From the NCBI RefSeq assembly GCF_035594125.1, contig NC_087192.1:9941001-10005000 (forward strand): 64,000 nt of DNA, given 5' to 3'. Shown here one piece after another: positions 54,356 through 64,000 of the stretch. The position numbers were made by a program, and so were the translations under genes. The DNA is from Scylla paramamosain (Eukaryota > Arthropoda > Malacostraca > Decapoda > Portunidae). Below the pieces are notes generated by a model. The model worked only from the letters and a program-made list of their open reading frames with translations, did no database searches and had not been told where the DNA came from. Numbering within the stretch: position 1 is the first letter of the stretch; every line of letters begins with the position of its first letter.

Positions 54356-55257
54356 AGTAAACACCCTTGCAAGGACCTAAAGGTCTGTTGTTGTTTAGCT
54401 TTCCTTTGTATACTCTCCGACACAATGGAGTGAATTTCCGCGGCTTCTTCCTCCTATTTACAATAAGAGCAGCATCATGCATAAACAGCAGATGATTCAT
54501 CTCCCATTTTCTCTCGGTATCATGCACCAGGCCCGCCCCTGGCTCACGTGCCTGACTTTCACCACTCCGATTTTCATTCACAGAGACGATGAACACCCTT
54601 AGTGACGACACGCATCATGTTGCTCACTAATTTTAATAGCAGCATCATCATCATTCCGCGTTTATTTTCAAAATACGTGTCTCGTCATTCAACAGCTGTT
54701 TTATGACACTGGCCTGCGCTTTCTGCCGCACATAATCTTTTCTAAATCACAAACTTTTTTCTTCTGATATGTTGACGACATTATACCATGTAAGTATTTT
54801 TACATACGTAAACAAGTCACTGATACAAGCTCTGTATATGTAGCAGTTCTAGACTCAGTACGACACACGGCTATTTCAAGAGCCCTTTAACTTATTTTTT
54901 AATCCTTTAAAGGACGTGTTGGAAAAAAATACATTTCTATACAGTTGATGCAATTCCTTTCATTCTCTTGACCTTCATAATGCCTGAGTAATACATTACA
55001 TAATCAGTTTCCTTGACTCATATATTAAGAAAGAGTAAGTGGAAGAAGAAGAAGAGGAACTGCATGAACGGTGAGAGTTACGGAGGGCGGGACAGTGAGA
55101 GAGGCGGATGTAGCTACATAAGGTATTCCCTCGAGGCAATCCAAACAGAATGGATGGTGACGACAGCACAGCACGCAGGGTTGTGTACAGGCAGGCGATG
55201 CGACAAAAAATACAGGGTTGAGGCGACCAAGTAAAATTCACGAGACTTGTTGGGTTT
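54356..55257. other. Unassigned sequence
   Basis: Non-repetitive, moderately AT-rich, with no recognised gene. It forms the left flank of the Mutator-like element. Confidence 0.4.
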
Positions 55258-55266
55258 ATACCAGTA
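55258..55266. repeat. 9-bp target site duplication (left)
   Basis: ATACCAGTA, repeated exactly at 56,351-56,359. Confidence 0.85.
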
Positions 55267-56350
55267 GGTATCCGGTAAATTGCTCGAAATCAATTGCTCG
55301 ACAGTAAATTGCTCGAAATCAATTGCTCGAAAAATAATTTCTCGAACTGTCAATTGCTCGAAAGGCAAATTGCTCGAAATAATTAAATACGATCATTTGT
55401 AGGACCAGAGTCATAAATAAGGAATAAATCCCCTTTGATGGTTTTGGTAAACTCTTCTGGGATGTTAAGATCGAGGTAGCTATTAGGCAAAGCAGGTCCA
55501 GCATTTTCCCTTGCGCGTATATTACGTATGGTTCTTTTCATATTTGGTACTGAAGGGAGCTGCACTGCTGCAGCAGGACTTATTTTCATTGAAGCACATG
55601 ATACAATATAATGTGGTGTATCTTGACTATTTATTGCATGTTCTTTCACTTTCTCCATGGCTTTAGCGGCTTCAATTTTAGCGGCATCTCCTCCATGGTT
55701 GTGATTCCTGTTTCGTTTCTGGATACTATCATGGACTGTGATAACACGTGCTGAGCATTTCTTTTTTTTTTTTTGCTCATTTCACATTTCCAGTAAATCT
55801 TATTGTTCACTGTTTTGTCTTTGATATAAAGATATCCATCCAAACATAACTTCTTTCCTTTTTCGCTCTCAACAAAAGTTATGTCCATTTCTAGGGTTCA
55901 AGATCTAGAAAATAACTGAAATAGAAATAGAAAACAAATATAAGAAAGAATCAGGAAAATCGTCAGTAGTATTATAGGTCGACTCAATATCAATAATAGA
56001 CAATCCAGTGACAAGTATTAACACTTAAGGGAATACTGTAAGACAAGCCTAATGACAATGGATATGGTTGCAATGGGGAGAAAGGAAGAAAGGGGGAACC
56101 ACACGTACAGAAAGTAGCCCTGCCACCGTGTGTTAAGCCAGCCAAGAGACCTGTCGTGAGACGGCGCAGCTGACGTAATGCTTTGTGCTTCGAAATTATT
56201 TCGAGCAATCTGCCTTTCGAGACGTGAGACGGCGCAGCTGACGTGGTGCTTCGAGCTTCGAAATTATCTCGAGCAATCTGCCTTTCGAGCAATTGACAGT
56301 TCGAGAAATTATTTTTCGAGCAATTGATTTCGAGCAATTTACCTAGATTC
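55267..56350. mobile_element. Mutator-like (MULE) DNA transposon, internally deleted
   Basis: Bounded by an exact 9-bp duplication, the size typical of Mutator elements. The left arm GGTAAATTGCTCGAAATC (55,274 on) and right arm (reverse complement of about 56,200-56,344) are inverted copies over roughly 100 bp, both also holding GAAAAATAATTTCTCGAACTG and CAATTGCTCGAAAGGCA. The arms are built from many copies of AAATTGCTCGAA. The right arm also has a 68-bp direct duplication (about 56,157-56,290). The interior minus strand encodes the N-terminal part of a MULE protein; the catalytic DDE region is missing. Non-autonomous. Confidence 0.85.
55383..55888 (-). pseudogene. MULE protein N-terminal part: FLYWCH-type zinc finger and following region
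   Basis: The minus-strand ATG at 55,888 opens MDITFVESEKGKKLCLDGY, then YWKCEMSKKKK, the first half of a FLYWCH zinc finger. The 12-A run near 55,762-55,773 then shifts the frame. In the neighbouring frame the finger continues with a KCSARV segment and RNHNHGGD, giving the second Cys and the H-x-H pair. Downstream, EAAKAMEKVKEHA, TPHYIV, LPSVPNMKRTIR and GDLFLIYDSG match the linker before the transposase core of FLYWCH-MULE proteins. The frame stops at the left terminal repeat, so the transposase core was deleted. The A-run shift plus the deletion make it non-functional. Confidence 0.75.
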
Positions 56351-56359
56351 ATACCAGTA
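56351..56359. repeat. 9-bp target site duplication (right)
   Basis: ATACCAGTA, exact match to 55,258-55,266. Confidence 0.85.
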
Positions 56360-58035
<1,676 letters not shown>

Positions 58036-58629
58036 ACAGTATTTTTTTTATCTTTATACCGTAACAAACTCTACACTCTACATGTAGGCAACTAAAATAT
58101 TATCATTGGTAAATAAAGTTGGAACTATGGGTGCGGAAGGAACAAGGTGGTGGTGGTGATTGTTGTTTTGGCTGAGGCGGAACAATGATCTGGAGCGATG
58201 GGGACAATGCCACCGAAACTGCGGGATTGACCCTCACCTTTGCGAATACTAGCCAGCACACACTCAACAATCAGTGTGATTGAACATCGGATCAGATTTA
58301 CCAGGCGGACAGTTCACCTCCACTCACTGTATGTAGTAAATGCTACAAAGACAAGGTTTTCCAGGAATGTGTTGTTTAATGATAACGTGAATCTTACTCT
58401 GAAAAAAATATTCCTTATATTTCACGGCCTGCATTGTTCCCTGTATTGTACTGTGAATGGTAAGCGCTAGAATAAGAATAATATTTTTCCAGCCGCGGAT
58501 GTGGATGGCGACCTTGTGGAACAGACCTTCAGCAGGAGGCGAGGAGGGTTGGGGCGGCACCATCACTTCACTGCTGTCACGTGGATGCTGTGCAACTCAC
58601 GGTGATCGTGCTTGCGGCTCAGTGGCCTG
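58036..58629. other. Unassigned sequence
   Basis: No recognised gene or repeat. Confidence 0.4.
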
Positions 58630-58770
58630 TATTTTTCAAACGTTTAGGGATTTCATAAGAACTATTTCCAAAGGCTGCTAAGATAATTGGTCAGTTTCTT
58701 ATAGGAGCCTTATATTCATTAGAATCAGGAAAACATCCTTTAAATACCTATAATTTACACAAAAACCTCT
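58630..58770 (+). repeat. Dispersed repeat family X, diverged copy 3
   Basis: CAAACGTTTAGGGATTTCATAAG, AACTATTTCCAAAGGCTGC, AAGATAATTGGTCAGTTT and AAAACATCCTTTAAATACC follow the order of copies 1 and 2 with many differences. Confidence 0.4.
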
Positions 58771-60110
<1,340 letters not shown>

Positions 60111-60114
60111 CAGG

Positions 60115-60350
60115 AAGGACCGCAGTGGCCCAGCCGGTGTTACATCTTCCCAAAATGCAGGATATCCTGAGTTCCAGTCTCAGCTTGCAGTTGCAAATTT
60201 TCTCTGGCAAGTCCCTGTTCTTGATTCCCCAGCCACTGCAGCCACCAACCAATGCATCTCAGCCCCGGTACCAAGCCCAGACAAAATTAATGGCAATGGA
60301 TGAGAAAGAAAATCATTCGGCAGGTCTTTCGGCGGAGATCCTTTGACAAA
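60115..60350 (+). mobile_element. Possible tRNA-derived SINE
   Basis: GCAGTGGCCCAGCCGGTGT (A-box-like) is followed about 40 bases later by GAGTTCCAGTCTC (B-box-like, two departures from consensus), then a non-tRNA body. There is only one copy in the window, so repeat status is unproven. Confidence 0.35.
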
Positions 60351-61294
60351 TCATTATGCGAATCTAATTAATTCATTGATCCCACACAGATGTGGGAAGA
60401 GATGTCTGGAGGAAATATGCCTATTGGCTTTTATTCACCCAGTGCCACTGACGTAAATCTACACCAGCAAATAAAGAAAAAAGGATAGAATATTCATTTA
60501 TAAATTGAACTTTACAGAAAGCACACTGCATGTACTTCAAGCCTCTCCCATGCCACTGGATATGTTCGTTTGTCAGTGCGCCATTTTTTATTGGGCATGA
60601 GTGGCAAACATGTCCGTGTCTGCACAATCATCGTCACACACACGCTTCTTTACTTCTAAAGTGATTCAGCAATGTTTGCAAATGATATCCTCATGACAAA
60701 CAATGAAAAATGTGTCGCCACACACTCAGACACACGAACAGCTAACCTATCGTGCGTGTATTGGCGGCGTGGTGAGATGCTAGAACAAAAACGCAACATC
60801 TGTCAGAAACGTTAGTGGTGGTCACAACAGCTGGCACCGCTCACACTGCTGGCATCGCTGTTCGTCACGTTTTGAGCACTTGTGCCACGCAAACTATAAA
60901 GCGAATTTAGAAAATGTTCCACTTCGCCAATTCACTTTTTGTATTGCATTTCATTTTCTTTACATTATTTAGGATTTTCTATGCCAATTATAAAAATAAC
61001 CGGCATGAGGGACATGTTCAGGATCAAAGCGGCCGGCACCGAGCAAGTCAGAAGGTAGATAGTACTAAGCTTCACTGCACCATCTAGCCTGGGGTGGAGT
61101 GCAGTCAGCAAAGAAGAAACAACTGGAAAATTATCACCTCTTGAATGAAAAAAAAAAATAAAATCGGTGCAGCATTGTAAATCAAAAGCAAAGTAAGCAA
61201 AAATATAAATATAAAATATAAATATAAATATAAATATAAATATGTGTTATTCAAAGGACAACAAAAAAAGAAAAGAAAAGAAAAGAAAATCAAG
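60351..61294. other. Unassigned sequence
   Basis: Short AAATAT and AAAAG runs at 61,200-61,290. No gene recognised. Confidence 0.4.
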
Positions 61295-61995
61295 AAAAGT
61301 GTGTTGCGCGTACTGGTCTGAAGGTGAAGGACGCGCGTGATTACATATGTTCCGTGCGTCCTTCAGGCACTGTGGTGTGTTAGTGCTGGCTTGCATCACG
61401 CACCCCCTTGCCTTCCTGCCCGGCTATGTCTTCCTCATCCCTCTTTTCTCCCTTCTCATCGCCCTCTTCTTCCTCGTCTTTAATAATTCAATCCATCTCA
61501 TTTTTTCACATCCTTTTTTTTCTTCTTCTTTCCTTTCCTCTTTCCCTCTCTTTCCTCATCCCCCTTCTTTTTCCCTCCTCGCCCTCCTCCTCTTCGTCTT
61601 CCTTTTCCTTTTCCTCCTCCTCCTCCTCCTCCTCCTCCTCCTCCTTCTTATATTTTTTTACTCTCCCATTATTTTTGTTTTCTTTCTCACTCACTCTCTC
61701 CTCCTCTTTCTTCTATTTTTCATCCATTCTTTCTATCTTCCTTCTCCTACTCCTCCTCACCCCCTATCTCTCTCTCATCCCCCTTCTCCTCCTCACTACC
61801 TCTACCACACACACCTGGTGGGAAGGAATCATACAACGCGCGGGACCAAAGGTGATCTGCGTGACGTCACCACTCTAGGCTGTTGCGTCACCACTGCCTG
61901 TGACGTCACGTAACCGCGTAACAGGATCTCGTCCGGTTGCGATCATATGGCTCAGGCTTCAGTTGAGGGCGTGCTGGCGGTAGGCTCCTGCATGC
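61295..61995 (+). repeat. Duplicated segment R, copy 1, with CRE-like cluster
   Basis: Shared with 63,285-64,000: GTGCGTCCTTCAGGCACTG, TTCCTGCCCGG, a long CTC/TTC-rich stretch, then ACACACACCTGG, GCGCGGGACCAAAGGTGATC, clustered TGACGTCA sites and GGCTCAGGCTTCAGTTGAGG. The copies lie about 1,980 bp apart in the same orientation and differ mainly in the pyrimidine stretch. Open frames are low-complexity and unlikely to be coding. Confidence 0.8.
61862..61908. promoter_or_regulatory. CRE-like site cluster (copy 1)
   Basis: Perfect palindromic TGACGTCA at 61,862-61,869 and 61,901-61,908, with a half-site variant TTGCGTCA at 61,883-61,890 between. TGACGTCA is the CREB/ATF consensus. Function is inferred from sequence only; no adjacent gene is identified. 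Confidence 0.4.
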
Positions 61996-62985
61996 GCGGT
62001 GTGAAGGACGCGATGTGAGTTTTATATGTAAAGGAAGATGGGAATCTCAGGTGACGCAGAGGCGCGTTATGAACGATGCGGTGGGAGTTTTGGAGATAAA
62101 GGATTAGGTCTGTCCTTCATGTTATGAGGGCGCATTCTGAAAAATACTACATGGATTTTGTAAATGGATACGTTCTACAAAATGCATTCAGAATATTGTA
62201 AGGAAAAATACATAGGATATCCTTTCATATCTCAGAGAGTTTCTAGATGGAATACTTGGCTAAGTAACATAAGAACAGACGCCTTCTTTATATTTAATAA
62301 GCGCCTTCTTCAGGATGCAATAGAACAAGGTAACTCGTTCATATTGCATAGGTACGTCTAAAAAATAATATATTGATAATGTAGATAGGGAAAAAGAACG
62401 ATGGGACTTTTCTTGATTCAGCAAAAGCCCTTCCGTAAGGAAAGCTTAAAAACATTGGCAATAAAGAGAAGAGTAACAGGTATAACTCCAATATCACCAA
62501 AGAAAAAACAGCAAAAGTAATGCACAGGAGTTCCCTAGATGAAACACAACATGGAAGATTAATGAACACGTCTATTCCATTTTAGGAGACGATAGGCCAA
62601 AGGTGGAGGAATTAAGAAAACAGGAAAAAAAAAGGCAAAGTATTGAAGAAGAAATTAAAGGAAAAAAAGAAAGGAAGAAGAAGGCTGCAGTCCGTCCTGT
62701 TGTTCACTAAATACTCAGCGTTTTCGGCTCGCTTGCTTCATCTTCATGTGACACTGGGACAGCCACAGCTAAACTGTTTAGTAGCATTATATGCGTATTT
62801 ATTAATCTAATTTTATTTATTTATTTGCTTCTCTGTTTATTCATTTTTATTAAGTTAGTTCTTTATTTATTTATGTGTTTTTGAGTAGGTAGTGAGGATA
62901 TTTCCATTGTTAATATCAGAAGGTGTTTCCTCCCTGTAATGATCTTTCGTGTAATGATGTAGATAGTACTTTGTTGATTGTTTGT

Positions 62986-63067
<82 letters not shown>

Positions 63068-63284
63068 GTAATAGTAGTAGTAGTAGTAGTAGAAGTAGTA
63101 ATTGTTGTTGCTGTTGTAGTAGTAGTAGTAGAAGTAGTAGTTGTTGTTGCAGTAGTAGCAGTAGTAGTAGTAGCAGTAGTAGTAGTAATAATAGTAGTAA
63201 ATCGGTGAAAAAAAAATGATAAAGACATAAGGTGTTCGAAGGACAAGAAAAGGAACGAAAAAAAAAAAAAGTGTTTCGCGGAGT
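61996..63284. other. Unassigned spacer with (GA)n and (AGT)n
   Basis: (GA)n 62,991-63,064 and (AGT)n with TTG interruptions at 63,067-63,200. Otherwise purine-rich or AT-rich without recognised genes. Confidence 0.6.
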
Positions 63285-64000
63285 GGCCGAAAGTGGAGGA
63301 CTCGCGTGTGTAGATAGACAAATTATGTTCGTGCGTCCTTCAGGCACTGAGGTATATAAATAATGGCTTATATCATTCACCCCTTACCTTCCTGCCCGGA
63401 TGTGTCTTCCTCATCCCTCTTTTCTCCCCCCTCATCGTCCTCCTCTTCCTCTTCTTTAATCCTTTAATCCGTCTCATTTTGCACGTTCTTCCTTTCTCCT
63501 TTCTTCATCTCCCTTCTCTCTCCCTTCTCTCTCCCTCCTCCTTCTCGCCTACCTCCTCTTCGTCTTCTTTTTCCTCCTCATTCGCATCCTTCTCCTCTTC
63601 CTCCTCTTCCTCCTCATCCCCCTTTTCTATATTTCTCTACTCTCTTATTATTTCCATTTTCTCTCTCACTCACTTTCTCCTCCTCCTCTTTCATCTATTT
63701 TTTCATCCATTCCTTCAATTTACCTTCTCCTACTACTTTCCCCCGCCCCCCGCTCTCACTCTCCTCCTCCTCCTCCTCCTCCTCCTCCTCCTCACTACCC
63801 CTACCACACACACCTGGCGGGGACCAATCATACTACGCGCGGGACCAAAGGTGATCTGCGTGACGTCACTACTCCAGGCTGTTGCGTCACCATTGCATGT
63901 GACGTCACGTGGTTGCCTAACAGGATCTCGTCCGGGTGCGATCATAGGGCTCAGGCTTCAGTTGAGGGCGTGCTAGTGGTAAACTCCTGCAGGCACGGTG
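63285..64000 (+). repeat. Duplicated segment R, copy 2 (cut by window end)
   Basis: Second copy of the 61,295-61,995 segment, with the same landmarks in the same order. It runs to the window edge. Confidence 0.8.
63861..63907. promoter_or_regulatory. CRE-like site cluster (copy 2)
   Basis: TGACGTCA at 63,861-63,868 and 63,900-63,907, with TTGCGTCA at 63,882-63,889. Order and spacing match copy 1. Here the second site overlaps CACGTG (E-box). Confidence 0.4.

Noticed and set aside
61347..61913. 188-codon hydrophobic plus-strand frame in segment R
   Set aside because: CTC/TTC-rich sequence is open in two frames, and copy 2 does not preserve the same protein.

Overview
The window is eukaryotic, non-coding-rich DNA with the character of a decapod crustacean genome (crab or shrimp). 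That assignment is inferred, not proven. It rests on the extreme density of long pure microsatellites (TA, CT, CA, AAT, AAC, AGT, GATA), CR1-like retroposons ending in TTCTTATG repeats, a dispersed SINE with a body I associate with decapods, and a tRNA-Tyr gene with a short intron. I see no complete, undamaged host protein-coding gene.

Layout. Bases 1-27,120 are dominated by two copies of one block of about 13 kb in the same orientation: copy A about 1-14,110 and copy B about 14,130-27,120. Each copy holds, left to right, a BEL/Pao retrotransposon fragment on the minus strand split by a CR1 insertion, a (TA)n tract, a short exon-like segment, a tRNA-like element, and a 3.3-3.6 kb array of short Gly-X-Y (collagen-like) coding segments separated by introns of about 61-64 bp with GTGAGT donors and pyrimidine-rich CACAG acceptors. 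The copies were later hit separately. Copy A received a near-complete 4.6 kb non-LTR element (L1-type ORF1 plus endonuclease/reverse transcriptase) on the minus strand. Copy B received a deleted PIF/Harbinger DNA transposon inside the gag remnant, lost part of its BEL/CR1 nest, and carries about 4 kb of extra sequence (decayed RT, CR1 tails, SINE, microsatellites).

Bases 27,120-64,000 are mostly unassigned DNA with dozens of microsatellites. The recognisable features are CR1 3' ends (33.6, 44.7, 54.3 kb), a second SINE copy (53.0 kb), a tRNA-Tyr(GTA) gene (54,027-54,117), a 1,084 bp Mutator-like transposon with an exact 9-bp target duplication and a FLYWCH-type ORF (55,267-56,350), a candidate MITE (41.3 kb), several small diverged tandem repeats, and a duplicated segment carrying clustered CRE-like TGACGTCA sites (61.3-62.0 and 63.3-64.0 kb).

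The most unusual item is the paired array of collagen-like mini-exons. Most segments are whole Gly-X-Y triplets in length, all keep phase 1 (the Gly codon is split after its first base), and several differ between copies by whole triplets. Both arrays also carry stops or frameshifts, so each is either a decaying gene or a repeat with gene-like organisation.
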